Under the pieces are notes generated by a model that saw only the letters and a program-made list of their open reading frames with translations, searched no databases and was not told where the DNA came from. DNA of 64,000 nucleotides from Promethearchaeota archaeon (GTDB lineage Archaea > Asgardarchaeota > Lokiarchaeia > Helarchaeales > RDOG01): NCBI GenBank assembly GCA_011365055.1, contig RDOG01000009.1:108548-172547 (forward strand), read 5' to 3'. The translations under genes and the position numbers were made by a program. This document shows, piece after piece, positions 45,626-54,602 of the stretch. The number at the start of each line of letters is the position of its first letter. Position 1 is the first letter of the stretch.

Positions 45626-46165
45626 TTAATCTTCATCGACTGCAAAGCCGCGGAAATACCATCTCTTGCCAAGTTTTCTATCAGACACTTTGATTGCTAT
45701 TTTTTTATCTTCTAATTTTTTCATTTCCTTTTCTGCGATTTCGGCATTTAAATTACAGTTTAATATAACATCCTCAATACTTACCCAACCTTTTTCTGCA
45801 GCAATTTCTATAATTTTATTTTGTACTCCACTTAATTCAACCGGAACAAATTCCACTACTTCAATATTGCCTTTTAGTCGTTTAATTGTCACTAAATTTT
45901 GCTTATCCAAGTTTTTTATTGCTTGTTTAATTTCATCTATAGTATATTCGTCAGATTGAACTTTTTTCAATTTATTGGCTTCTAAAAAGATTTGAGCAAC
46001 ATCCATCATTCCTTGGCTTTTTTCGGGATTCTTACCAATTTCTAAAATCAAATTTTCGAGTCTTTCCATTTCTTCCTTTTGCAATTGTTTTTTAGATTTT
46101 TTAATATCTTTTCCAACTTTTATTCGCTTAGTTCCAATTTTAATTACAACTTTAGGCTTTCCCAT
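45626..46165 (-). CDS. EAP30 (ESCRT-II Vps22/36)-like double winged-helix protein
   Basis: 179 aa. A basic N-terminal tail and helix are followed by two winged-helix units (about 75-112 and 113-175). The stretch TIDEIKQAIKNLDKQ, VEFVPVELSGVQNKI, IEIAAEKGWVSIEDV, EKEMKKLEDKKIAI and RWYFRGF follows human SNF8/Vps22 block by block (DDLIRAIKKLK, IQSVPAELN, LAEKNGYVTVSEI, LEHLLKEGLAWL, YWLPALF). ESCRT-II bridges ubiquitinated cargo and ESCRT-III; Asgard genomes are known to encode EAP30-like proteins. It is the last gene of an operon, 12 nt after an SPFH protein. A transcription-factor role is the alternative. Confidence 0.62.
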   Translation of the reverse strand: MGKPKVVIKIGTKRIKVGKDIKKSKKQLQKEEMERLENLILEIGKNPEKSQGMMDVAQIFLEANKLKKVQSDEYTIDEIKQAIKNLDKQNLVTIKRLKGNIEVVEFVPVELSGVQNKIIEIAAEKGWVSIEDVILNCNLNAEIAEKEMKKLEDKKIAIKVSDRKLGKRWYFRGFAVDED

Positions 46166-46177
46166 TCCCTAACTCTC

Positions 46178-47176
46178 CTAGCCGCCTAATTCTTGTAATC
46201 TCTTTTTTAACCTATTCATCATTTCCGTATGTTTTTCTTCTGAAATTTCACCCATTAATAACTTGTCATCAAGTTTTGTCATCATGTCTTTTACTTTTTG
46301 AATTTCAGGATTTGTAGATCCACTAGAAACAGCTACACCTACACCAGCAGGAGGAGCTCCAGATCCTATCGGTCCTACCATTCCAGCAATAACGGTAGAG
46401 TCATACATGGCACCAATACCGCCTCCGCCATTTCTTTTTGCTAATTCTTGAACAGCTTTAATCTTTTCTAGATCTAGTACATTAATTCCAGCATCTTGAA
46501 TCATCTTCAAGCGAGCAACTTCTGCTTCTGCACCTGCTAAGGTGGCAGCACGTTCTGCAAGTGCGGATTCTACTTTTTCAGGTAATTTGACGCCTTCTAG
46601 ATTTAAATCCAAAAATTTAAAACCAAAATCTTCAAACATTTCTTTACTTTTGACTCGACAAATTGTAATAAATGTTTCTCTTTCAGTATAAACTGCCATC
46701 GAGGACAATTTCGATAACTCTGCTCTCATTATACTAACAATTTTATTTATAGCCCATTTTTTTAGGTCAGTTTCCCAAAAATCTGACTCTCCAGCAACAA
46801 CATTTGTTAAAAAATTTTTTGGATCGATGATTTGAATTGTAACGTTTCCATACGCACTTAAAGGGACTTTATCTTGTGTTAATATCGTGCCTTCAGCGAT
46901 GCCAAATTTTAACATGAAACGTCCCATATCAACATAAACATAATCAGTTACTAAGAAAAATTTGTCATCAACACGATGCCTGCCGGCGGGTAAAACATCA
47001 TATATTTTTCCATCTCTGAAGTAGACAACATTTTCTCCTTCTCGAACTAATACATTCTTATCTCCTTTTGGAATTTTCCCACTTGTAACATTAGAATTTA
47101 GATATCTTTTAATGACTTGTTTTCCTTTATCCATGTGTTTTTCGTGTTCCCATCCTAACTTCCATTCTTTTCCCAT
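46178..47176 (-). CDS. SPFH/band-7 domain protein with SHOCT tail
   Basis: 332 aa from the ATG at 47176, which has AGGTGAT 4-5 nt upstream (a GTG at 47185 is less likely). After a short basic start comes an SPFH domain (about 40-215) of the YdjI/virion-core-like type: LVREGENVVYFRDGKI, RFMLKFGIAEGTILTQDKVPL and EGVKLPEKVESALAERAA. A Gly/Pro-rich linker then leads to a SHOCT motif (KLDDKLLMGEISEEKHTEMMNRL). No membrane segment. SPFH proteins oligomerise on membranes. Here it is co-transcribed with an EAP30-like protein. Confidence 0.8.
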   Translation of the reverse strand: MGKEWKLGWEHEKHMDKGKQVIKRYLNSNVTSGKIPKGDKNVLVREGENVVYFRDGKIYDVLPAGRHRVDDKFFLVTDYVYVDMGRFMLKFGIAEGTILTQDKVPLSAYGNVTIQIIDPKNFLTNVVAGESDFWETDLKKWAINKIVSIMRAELSKLSSMAVYTERETFITICRVKSKEMFEDFGFKFLDLNLEGVKLPEKVESALAERAATLAGAEAEVARLKMIQDAGINVLDLEKIKAVQELAKRNGGGGIGAMYDSTVIAGMVGPIGSGAPPAGVGVAVSSGSTNPEIQKVKDMMTKLDDKLLMGEISEEKHTEMMNRLKKRLQELGG

Positions 47177-47216
47177 AAAAATCACCTAATATTTTTTTAT
47201 TTTTTCAGATTAAAAT

Positions 47217-47726
47217 TTATTTTATATCCATAACTTTTTGAGTTCCTGCGACTATATCAACCCTTTCATCGAATAGTTTTTTAACTTCATTTAGTCGTTT
47301 CATAACATCCCTAACTTTACCGGCAACATCTTCTCCTATTGATATTTTATCCACGATATCTTCTGCCATCTTATTCATTTCGATTGCTTCAAGAACAATT
47401 TCTGCATCCTTAGCAATAGCGTCTTCAATTTCTTTTTCTCTTATTTCAACTATATGCCAACCTGGTTTATAACCATGTTCAGCATTTTTAAGTTTTCCAA
47501 CGAAAATCCTTATGTCACCGCGTGCTTTTTCCAAAAGTGACATTAAATTTTTGTTTCCTGCATCAACTGCAGGTTCTAATGCCTCAATTAATTTATTTTC
47601 TGCGCCTTCTAACTCTCTCATTGCTTTTTGTCTAACAAGGCGATCTGTTTCGCGACGTTCTTCTTTATTTTTGTATCCATGATATCCAGGAATAATTTTT
47701 AATAATTTTTCTAAACCCATTTTCAT
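47217..47726 (-). CDS. SPFH-associated helical protein
   Basis: 169 aa. It starts with IPGYHGYKNKEERRETDRLVRQ, a motif I associate with small proteins encoded next to SPFH genes in bacteria. The rest is a long helical bundle (LIEALEPAVDAGN, LLEKARGDIRIFVGKL) with no membrane segment. GGAGG precedes the ATG at 47726. First gene of the three-gene SPFH/EAP30 operon. Function unknown; probably a partner of the SPFH protein. Confidence 0.65.
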   Translation of the reverse strand: MKMGLEKLLKIIPGYHGYKNKEERRETDRLVRQKAMRELEGAENKLIEALEPAVDAGNKNLMSLLEKARGDIRIFVGKLKNAEHGYKPGWHIVEIREKEIEDAIAKDAEIVLEAIEMNKMAEDIVDKISIGEDVAGKVRDVMKRLNEVKKLFDERVDIVAGTQKVMDIK

Positions 47727-47929
47727 GAGCCTCCAATTTATATGAAATTTAAATTTTAATTATTACTAAAATAGAATTCCTTTCTATATTAAATTTCATT
47801 GGATAAGGCAATTAGATTGTTTTTAACTTTTTTAATATTTTCAGTCGGAATTTACCATAAGTATAATAAATTCTTATATTGATTTTTAATAACGAGCTAA
47901 AATTTAATAATAATTAATTATAGATAGAT

Positions 47930-49522
47930 ATGATGGAAAATATAGAAAAAAAAATTAAGAATTTGCGGTATAATACATCTAAAATAGATGTTTCACTGAG
48001 TTTATATGTTTATTATATTCATAAAGATAATTTTAAAAAAGCTGAAGACATTTTTAAGAAATTTCTACTTTTTATTGCAGATGAACCTATTCCAATAACC
48101 CGTTCTAAGAGACTTCATGAGTCAATAACGTTTTTGTTAAAATTCAGTCATATTCAAAGAATAAGAACGAAAGTTCCAATTCTTATAAAACAAATTGAAA
48201 ATCCTTTTTTTAAATTAGATGCAAAATTAGAGCAACTAAACCAGACATCTAAAAATGAAGAAGAGTCTTCATTAAAACAAAATGTTGATATTATTGATAA
48301 AGAATTAGAAAACTCATTTAATATTAACTTTTTACTGGCATTATTCACCATTTTAAACCCTAAAAATAAAAAAAATTCATTAATTTCATTTATCGATCAA
48401 AATTCAATTGATACGTTATTTAAGAAATTTTTAACTTATATATCAAAAATTGCGGTCGAAAAAAAACTTGAGAATTTATTTAATATTGCATTAAAAAGAT
48501 TTGATCTAATTCAATTAAAAATATATAAGGATGAAACTCTGAGAGATGTTTTTAATAATTATTATCTTTTTTTAAATAAAATGAGAGGCATAAAATCAGC
48601 TTCTCAAATATATAATCTATCTAAAAAAATTAAAAATAAATCTTATTGGGCTGAAACTCTTTATAATTATTCTATTTGTTTGAGGTTTAATGATAATGTT
48701 AAAGAAATAATTGATATTTTAGAAAACTTGACCTCAACCATCAAAGATTTAGGGGGAGAATTTTCAAGAGCCGTCGTTATAAAAGAATCTTTAAAAATCA
48801 TTCAAAATCTTAACGTAGATTCTAAAATAACTGAATATATTCAAAAATTTGAAATGTTATCAAATGACTATCAAGGTCATTATAGTTCATTATTAATTAA
48901 AATCCAATTAGTTCAGACATTATATAACCTAAATAAATATGAAAAATCAAAAAATATATTAAAAGAATTAATTAAATATTCTTTTCTTATTATTGAAGAT
49001 AATTTAATTGTGAATATTTGTCAAAAAATCATTAAACTATTTCCAAAATTAGAAAAAATTATCGAAATAGATTTAATAGATTATTTTATCTCAAAAATTA
49101 TTGAATTAAAAAATCCTCTATTAAAAGCGCACTTACTATTAATACTCGCAGAAAATATTAAGAATAATAATGAATCCATTTTAAAAATAAAACAAATATT
49201 GGAAAAAATAAATGAACCTTATCTTTCACACAATATCATGTATTTTGATCATCTTTATCCAATATCTAGATTTCTTATGATGCATGCTTTCGATATGAAT
49301 GATCAAGAATTGATTAATAAGCCAAATTTAATTTTTAAAAACCTTTATTCTAAGAAAAATGAATGTAAGTTAATTTTAGAAATGATTAAACAATTAAAAT
49401 TGACAAATCATACAGAGCTCTTAAGTAATTATCTCAGTAAATTTTATGAAGAACTTGATAAGATTACCAACGAATTTCAAAAAAAAGAAGTGATAGTTGA
49501 ATTTATTGAAATAATGAAATAA
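47930..49522 (+). CDS. hypothetical helical-repeat protein (530 aa)
   Basis: No family recognised. The protein is almost wholly helical and Lys/Asn/Ile-rich, with repeated helix pairs of about 35-40 residues, suggesting an alpha-solenoid (TPR-like) scaffold. It has no membrane segment, signal or cysteine motif. Divergent from the SPFH operon and convergent, 7 nt apart, with the zinc-ribbon gene. Its codon use is extremely A/T-rich even for this genome. Confidence 0.55.
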   Translation: MMENIEKKIKNLRYNTSKIDVSLSLYVYYIHKDNFKKAEDIFKKFLLFIADEPIPITRSKRLHESITFLLKFSHIQRIRTKVPILIKQIENPFFKLDAKLEQLNQTSKNEEESSLKQNVDIIDKELENSFNINFLLALFTILNPKNKKNSLISFIDQNSIDTLFKKFLTYISKIAVEKKLENLFNIALKRFDLIQLKIYKDETLRDVFNNYYLFLNKMRGIKSASQIYNLSKKIKNKSYWAETLYNYSICLRFNDNVKEIIDILENLTSTIKDLGGEFSRAVVIKESLKIIQNLNVDSKITEYIQKFEMLSNDYQGHYSSLLIKIQLVQTLYNLNKYEKSKNILKELIKYSFLIIEDNLIVNICQKIIKLFPKLEKIIEIDLIDYFISKIIELKNPLLKAHLLLILAENIKNNNESILKIKQILEKINEPYLSHNIMYFDHLYPISRFLMMHAFDMNDQELINKPNLIFKNLYSKKNECKLILEMIKQLKLTNHTELLSNYLSKFYEELDKITNEFQKKEVIVEFIEIMK

Positions 49523-49529
49523 AATTTTT

Positions 49530-50039
49530 CTAAATAACGTTCGTTGTATCACAGTAAGGGCAAACCACAGTCCCAGATCTTGCCGGCGGGAGGGGAGCTT
49601 TACATTTTTGACAACTTAATGCTACTACTCCTCCAGAACCACTTCCAGATGCAATAGCAGAAAGCTTTGTCAGAACGACTGCCTCAAAATCAGTTTCTTG
49701 TTTGTTTTCTTTTTCTATTATCTTGTGTCTTGCTTTTTCAAGGCATTCATTAACTAAATCGACAAATTCATCTGAAATATATTTGTCAGGTTTTTCTGGT
49801 GCAACCATAACCTTTAGGAATTTTTTATCTTTGAATGCTTGACATATCATTTTCATTTTATCTTTTTCTAAGATCATCCGATTGCCAACAACTACCTTCG
49901 CACCAGTATTTGGATCCTTCGATTTTACGTCTTTTGATTTTCCTTGTATTCTAATCCTGTAACTAAGGAGTTCACCCATGAAAATTCCGAGAAATTCTTT
50001 CATTTTATATCCAAAACCGTCCATTTCCATGATTGACAT
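49530..50039 (-). CDS. protein with C-terminal zinc ribbon (169 aa)
   Basis: GAGGT lies at ribosome-binding distance upstream of the ATG at 50039. The body is alpha/beta with a conserved-looking MKEFLGIFMGELLSY start and a Ser/Gly linker, and the C-terminus has a zinc ribbon CQKC...CPYC (about 146-164). It is divergent from the tandem small-protein genes, with which it shares a promoter region, and may work with them. No family recognised. Confidence 0.6.
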   Translation of the reverse strand: MSIMEMDGFGYKMKEFLGIFMGELLSYRIRIQGKSKDVKSKDPNTGAKVVVGNRMILEKDKMKMICQAFKDKKFLKVMVAPEKPDKYISDEFVDLVNECLEKARHKIIEKENKQETDFEAVVLTKLSAIASGSGSGGVVALSCQKCKAPLPPARSGTVVCPYCDTTNVI

Positions 50040-50217
50040 AATATTACCTCAATTGTAATTGATGTTTTTCATTTATTGAGTATTTTCTAGTTTATGTATA
50101 TATCGCAAGTTTTAAAATTAATCGTTTTAAAATAATTATTTATAATTTTTATTCTTTTAGTTTTTAAAAAAAAAAAGTCAAAAAATAAAAATAAGATATA
50201 AAAGGAGATTTTTAAAA

Positions 50218-50424
50218 ATGGTTGAAGTTGTTGAAGCAAAAGATATGGTCGGTCACTCAAAAGGTGACTTTAAAAATAAAACATTAGCAAATATGTGGAT
50301 TGAATATGAAGATGTTGCAGAATTAATGAGAGCAGCAGATGCATATGGAGTAGAAGTGATCGTAAAACGTAAAAAAGATTATGTTTTTGCAGTAGCTGGA
50401 ACGATATACTATGCAAAGGAATAG
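50218..50424 (+). CDS. small tandem-family protein A (68 aa)
   Basis: First of three tandem paralogues. It begins MVEVVEAKDMVGHSKGDF and has a core MWIEYEDVAELMRAADAYGVEVI, then KRKKDYVFAVAGTIYYAKE. This shortest copy lacks the linker found in B and C. The pattern predicts a compact alpha/beta fold. A strong AAAGGAGAT site precedes the ATG. No known family recognised; clear homologues are adjacent. Confidence 0.7.
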   Translation: MVEVVEAKDMVGHSKGDFKNKTLANMWIEYEDVAELMRAADAYGVEVIVKRKKDYVFAVAGTIYYAKE

Positions 50425-50435
50425 AGGGATCTAAA

Positions 50436-50669
50436 ATGGTAGAAATTATCGAATGTAAAGATATGATGGGACAGTCTAAAAATGATTTTTTAAATAAAGG
50501 TGTTGCAGTTGCAGATGATCACGTTCCTAGAGCCATGATGTGGATCGAATTTGATAGTCCTGCTGAATTGAAACGAGTTGCAGAATTATTAGGGGTAAGA
50601 GCAATAAATAAACGGAAAAAAGATTATGTTTTTGCACTAGCTGGATCGATATACTATGCAAAGGAATAG
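50436..50669 (+). CDS. small tandem-family protein B (77 aa)
   Basis: Second paralogue, 11 nt after A. It starts MVEIIECKDMMGQSKNDFLNKGV and shares MWIEFDSPAELKRVAELLGV, then NKRKKDYVFALAGSIYYAKE with A and C. It has a short linker (VADDHVPRA) between the N-terminal motif and the core. The 3' end of A and of B is nearly identical (AAGGAATAGAGGG), which also serves as the ribosome-binding region of the next copy. Confidence 0.7.
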   Translation: MVEIIECKDMMGQSKNDFLNKGVAVADDHVPRAMMWIEFDSPAELKRVAELLGVRAINKRKKDYVFALAGSIYYAKE

Positions 50670-50680
50670 AGGGGTCCAAA

Positions 50681-51007
50681 ATGGTAGAAATAATTGAGTG
50701 TAAAGACATGATGGGCCAATCTAAAAACGATTTTCTAAACAAAGGAGTTGCGATTAAAAAGAAAAGTAGTGGTGGTGGTGGCGGCGGTCTTGGAGGAATG
50801 ATTGCAAAAGCAGCAATAGGAGCAGCAACTGGCGGGAGCTGGGGCGGAGATTATGATAGTCTTCCTAGAGCAAAAATGTGGATTGAATTTGAGAGTGTTG
50901 CAGAATTAATTCGAGTTGCAGAACTATTTGGAGTAAAAGCAATAAATAAGCGTGGAAAGGATTACGTTTTTGCCCAAGAAGGATCGATATATTACGCGAA
51001 AGAATAA
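50681..51007 (+). CDS. small tandem-family protein C with Gly-rich insert (108 aa)
   Basis: Third paralogue. Its N-terminal 22 residues are nearly identical to B and its C-terminal core matches both. Between them is an insert of about 35 residues rich in Gly (GGGGGGLGGMIAKAAIGAAT), a glycine-zipper-like membrane-interacting pattern. A lipid- or membrane-binding variant of the soluble A and B forms is a reasonable guess. The three genes form one operon. Confidence 0.7.
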   Translation: MVEIIECKDMMGQSKNDFLNKGVAIKKKSSGGGGGGLGGMIAKAAIGAATGGSWGGDYDSLPRAKMWIEFESVAELIRVAELFGVKAINKRGKDYVFAQEGSIYYAKE

Positions 51008-51157
51008 TTTTCCTTATTTATTTTTTAATCTTAAAAAAACCAATTTTTATTACTCATTAACTTGTAATTAAAAATAAATATTAATGAGTAAAACATTTTA
51101 TTTAATAAAATGGATTTTAATTATTTAAAAAGTTAGAAGAATTTGGAGTTAAGGATC

Positions 51158-51853
51158 ATGCAAGCAATACCCGAAGATTATTGGTTTTATGCACTTAACG
51201 TAGGATTATGGATGATTGCTATTGGATATTATTTCTTAAGTTTCGCTTACATCTTTACTAATAGATACATTTTTAAACAAAAAGAAGACAGGCAAACTTA
51301 CTGGCTAAGTTTTTCATTATTCTTCATTTTCTTGGGTTGCGGAAGAGCATTTTATGTCATAGGTGATTTCTTTGCGATAGCTATGACATCAGAAAAATGG
51401 ATTCAAATAGGAACCGGTTTTAATTGGTTTGCAATAGGATGTTTAGCGATTATGAGTGCAACCATGCTTTTAGATAATGAAAAAATAAGTGATAAAGTTG
51501 GATATTTAATGGTTGTGCCTCCATTTGTAATTGGTATAATTTATCCCATTTTATATCCTACGTGGGTTGCCTTTGGAACACCTTTATATTGGATTTTTAA
51601 TCTTGGAACTCTAATTGGTTATGTCATTTTAATTTGTTGGTTGTTCGGCTATTTGGCTATTTTAATACCGGGTGAAATTAGAAAAAAATCAATATGGAAC
51701 ATGATAGGTTTTATTCTTTGGTTTACAGGTAGGACGATTAATACTAAATTCTTTCAGACTCAAATTCCTTGGGGTTTAGCTATTCTTTCTTTAATATCAG
51801 CAGCATTTGTTCTATTATCTCTATTAGCCTTCTCATACTCTACTCGAGAATAA
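51158..51853 (+). CDS. membrane protein, about seven TM segments
   Basis: 231 aa from the ATG at 51158; a TTG at 51143 is the alternative. About seven hydrophobic segments with short loops and many aromatic residues (WFYALNVGLWMIAIGYYFL near the start). No family recognised. It begins about 150 nt after the small tandem genes and has its own AT-rich promoter region. Confidence 0.6.
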   Translation: MQAIPEDYWFYALNVGLWMIAIGYYFLSFAYIFTNRYIFKQKEDRQTYWLSFSLFFIFLGCGRAFYVIGDFFAIAMTSEKWIQIGTGFNWFAIGCLAIMSATMLLDNEKISDKVGYLMVVPPFVIGIIYPILYPTWVAFGTPLYWIFNLGTLIGYVILICWLFGYLAILIPGEIRKKSIWNMIGFILWFTGRTINTKFFQTQIPWGLAILSLISAAFVLLSLLAFSYSTRE

Positions 51854-51996
51854 AATCTACTATAACAATTTAATATCAATTTTTTTTCCTTTTTTAAATA
51901 AAAATATAAGTGATAACGATTTTAATTCCATTATATAATCATACGTATTGAATTTTTAGGTGGGATTTAACGCTGAGCGATTTTGAAATTTATCAA

Positions 51997-52446
51997 ATGG
52001 CTGAAAAAAAAGTCAAAGTGAGATTGGCTCTAGAAATTCATTTGATAGTATTTTTATCTATTAATTTAATTTTATTCATAATAAACATCATATTTACGCC
52101 CGAAGTTTTGTGGGTAATAATCGTATTGCTAAGTTGGGGTTTAGGATTAACTATTCACGCATTAACCTATTTTGTTAAAAAGGGGAGAAACTTGGCAATT
52201 TGGATTCATGGTAGTTCAGCTATTTTAGTTGAAACAATGTTATTATACATTAATTTGATATTCCAACCAACATATCACTGGTTTTATTTTCCTTTAATAA
52301 TTTTTTTAAGTGCTTTAACAATTCATTGTATTTTTTATTATAGGTCATTAAAAGAAAAGGAAGATAAAGAAGAAAGAAATTGGTATATAAAAAGAATTGA
52401 AAAAGAAGCAGAAAAAATTAAACGAAAAAAAATGGAAGAAGATTAG
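51997..52446 (+). CDS. 2TM-domain protein, duplicated
   Basis: 149 aa. Residues 10-65 fit the 2TM domain (PF13239-like): an IHLIVFLSINLILFIINI segment, then LLSWGLGLTIHALTYF. A second, weaker copy follows (IHGSSAILVETMLLYINLIF and a second span), giving four membrane segments and a charged helical tail. Such domains are often fused to sensor proteins; alone, the role is unknown. It precedes the AbrB-like gene by 11 nt. Confidence 0.6.
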   Translation: MAEKKVKVRLALEIHLIVFLSINLILFIINIIFTPEVLWVIIVLLSWGLGLTIHALTYFVKKGRNLAIWIHGSSAILVETMLLYINLIFQPTYHWFYFPLIIFLSALTIHCIFYYRSLKEKEDKEERNWYIKRIEKEAEKIKRKKMEED

Positions 52447-52457
52447 AAGGTATTAAC

Positions 52458-52754
52458 TTGGGAAATAATGAACAAGAAAATTATGATGGAATAAAATATA
52501 TAAGAGAAAAAAAAATTAGAAAAAAAGAAACAAAAATGATTCAAAAAGGTCTTAAAAAACCAATTTTAATAAAAGGATACATGAGACCTGATAAAACATC
52601 ATATTATGTAACCATACCTAAAAAAGTGAGGGAAATTTTCAAGCTAAAAGGAGGAGAATACTTTCTAATGACACCAGATTTGATGAAAAATAGGATCACT
52701 TTGGAATTGACTTCCTTTGAAATTTATTCGGATGAAGAAACAGAAGAAGAATAA
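52458..52754 (+). CDS. AbrB/SpoVT-like DNA-binding protein
   Basis: 98 aa from a TTG start at 52458 (AGAAGGT lies about 8 nt upstream). After a basic N-terminal region, residues about 45-85 form a swapped-hairpin motif: SYYVTIPKKVREIFKLKGGEY with a following hydrophobic strand. This is the archaeal AbrB-type pattern of transition-state or antitoxin-like regulators. No toxin gene is adjacent. It may form an operon with the 2TM protein upstream and the ROK kinase downstream. Confidence 0.65.
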   Translation: MGNNEQENYDGIKYIREKKIRKKETKMIQKGLKKPILIKGYMRPDKTSYYVTIPKKVREIFKLKGGEYFLMTPDLMKNRITLELTSFEIYSDEETEEE

Positions 52755-52801
52755 AAAAACTAAATTTTCTGTAATATAATAATTTTAAAGAAGGTATTGT
52801 A

Positions 52802-53800
52802 ATGGATGATTTTGTGTTAGGATTAGATATTGGTGGGACAAATATTAGGGGAGCAACAGTTTCTAAAAATGGTAAAATCATTTCGATTACTAAAATACCT
52901 TCTATTCCATTTGAAAAAAATCTATTTTATTGTATAAGCGAACAAATTGATAAAAATTTCTCCAATAAAACAGTTAATATTGGAATAGGATCTGCAGGGC
53001 CTTTGGATCCTATTACAGGATTTTTACACTCCCCTGAAAATTTAACATGTGGAGAATATCCACTCAAAGAAAAAGTAATCATAGAATTTAATGCTCAAAA
53101 GGTAGAGGTACGTAATGATTTGGATGCGATAGGATTAGGATATTACCATTTTGGTGAATCTAAAATGCAAGGATTTCAAGAACAAGCATTGGCAATCATC
53201 GCTCCAGGCACGGGATTGGGGGCATCAATGTTACTTGATGGTAAACCATATTTTGGTGGAGTAAATTCTGGTTATTTAGCATGTGAACATGGGAAAGCTC
53301 CATATTTTGGTGAAACGGTAGCTGAAATTAAAGCAAAAATAGGTCATAGTTGGGAAGAATTTACGGCAGGAAAAGGAGTTATATCCATATATAAAAATTT
53401 ATTTGGAGAATCAAAGGATCCGGAAATTAAAAAAATAATTGAAGTTGCTGATAACCGAGATAAACCTTGGATTATAGAAAATTTTGCTAGAGCAAAAAAG
53501 AATCCTAATTTTATTAAAAGGTTTTCGGAATTTAAAGACAAAAAAATAGATCAAATTTGCTTGAGCGCTTACGAAAACGTGGGGAAGCATTTAGGTTATT
53601 CCATTGCTTCTTTCGTTACAAATTTTAATCCGAATCTAGTCATTTTAGAAGGTTCAATATCAAAAGCTTTTGATTTAATGAAAAATGCCATTACTAATGC
53701 GTTTCAGAAATCAGTTTTTCCAGCTCATCAAAAAACTCCAATAGTTTTAGGGAAGTTAATTAATGCAGGCGTTTTAGGGGCAGCCTCTTTGGTTTTCTAG
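52802..53800 (+). CDS. ROK-family sugar kinase (glucokinase-like)
   Basis: 332 aa. Phosphorylates glucose or a related hexose with ATP. Motifs: LGLDIGGTNIRGA (ATP phosphate loop), VRNDLDA (catalytic Asp), APGTGLGASMLLDG, and ACEHG. The Cys-rich zinc motif of many ROK kinases is missing, as in several archaeal members. The start ATG at 52802 lies 47 nt after the AbrB-like gene. Confidence 0.82.
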   Translation: MDDFVLGLDIGGTNIRGATVSKNGKIISITKIPSIPFEKNLFYCISEQIDKNFSNKTVNIGIGSAGPLDPITGFLHSPENLTCGEYPLKEKVIIEFNAQKVEVRNDLDAIGLGYYHFGESKMQGFQEQALAIIAPGTGLGASMLLDGKPYFGGVNSGYLACEHGKAPYFGETVAEIKAKIGHSWEEFTAGKGVISIYKNLFGESKDPEIKKIIEVADNRDKPWIIENFARAKKNPNFIKRFSEFKDKKIDQICLSAYENVGKHLGYSIASFVTNFNPNLVILEGSISKAFDLMKNAITNAFQKSVFPAHQKTPIVLGKLINAGVLGAASLVF

Positions 53801-53827
53801 AAATAAAAAAAATAAAAAAAATTATGT

Positions 53828-54433
53828 TTATTCTTCGAATTTGTAACCCATAGCCATGGCTATTGCGCCTAGTGCAAGTCCATTTATTACTGTGGTGACT
53901 ACTATTGGAAGGATAATAGACTGTATTATGGTAAATAAATCGAGGGTTATTGTCATTCCCATAGCGGTATATGTGATACTATTATATAATAATGAGCCAA
54001 CAACACCAAGTACTGCACCGATAGCTACTATTAAAAACATTGCACCAAAACCACTACCAGGACTGTGAGATAAATAGCCAACAACAATAGCAACGACGAA
54101 CATCATAACGAGTACTATTATGAAAGCTAAGGCAGTAAACCAATTCTCTCCTAAGAACGCAAAATTTATAATTGAGGCATAATCACCTAATTGTCCTGCT
54201 GAAATTGAATTTATGAGTACATATGGCGGACTATAAAATAAAAGATACATTCCACTTAATAGAGTAATTATCCAATAGATTATGCTGATGCTCATTGCGC
54301 TAAGTACGTTCATTACACCTTCGATCATGTTTCCAGCATCGATGCCTATTAATAGTGCAACCAAAAACGTAAGACCTACGTTTATTCCAATAAAAAGGGC
54401 AATGCCGGCTCCAAAAGCTTTTCCGAATCCCAT
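53828..54433 (-). CDS. membrane protein, about five TM segments
   Basis: 201 aa, Gly/Ala/Ile-rich. About five membrane segments, with a small hydrophilic loop in the middle (SPPYVLINS...GENW) and a short acidic C-terminus. No family recognised. It is convergent with the ROK kinase gene and has its own promoter region of about 170 nt upstream. Confidence 0.6.
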   Translation of the reverse strand: MGFGKAFGAGIALFIGINVGLTFLVALLIGIDAGNMIEGVMNVLSAMSISIIYWIITLLSGMYLLFYSPPYVLINSISAGQLGDYASIINFAFLGENWFTALAFIIVLVMMFVVAIVVGYLSHSPGSGFGAMFLIVAIGAVLGVVGSLLYNSITYTAMGMTITLDLFTIIQSIILPIVVTTVINGLALGAIAMAMGYKFEE

Positions 54434-54602
54434 TTTTTATTCACTTTTTCATTTTTAGATTAGAATTAATTATCAATTATTTGATACATAGGAATTAATG
54501 ATTTTTCTTTTTATGTATTTTGTTGATAATTATTGATGTAATAAATATAAATAGATTATTTCATTATAAAAAAAATATTTTAAGATACATTCATTTTAAA
54601 TT

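Noticed and set aside
45506..45715. 69-codon plus-strand frame with a poly-Lys stretch
   Set aside because: It crosses the terminator A-run and the end of the EAP30-like gene; it has no ribosome-binding site.
52458..52754. AbrB-like protein as the antitoxin of a toxin-antitoxin pair
   Set aside because: The neighbours are a 2TM membrane protein and a ROK kinase; no PIN, RelE or other toxin frame is adjacent.
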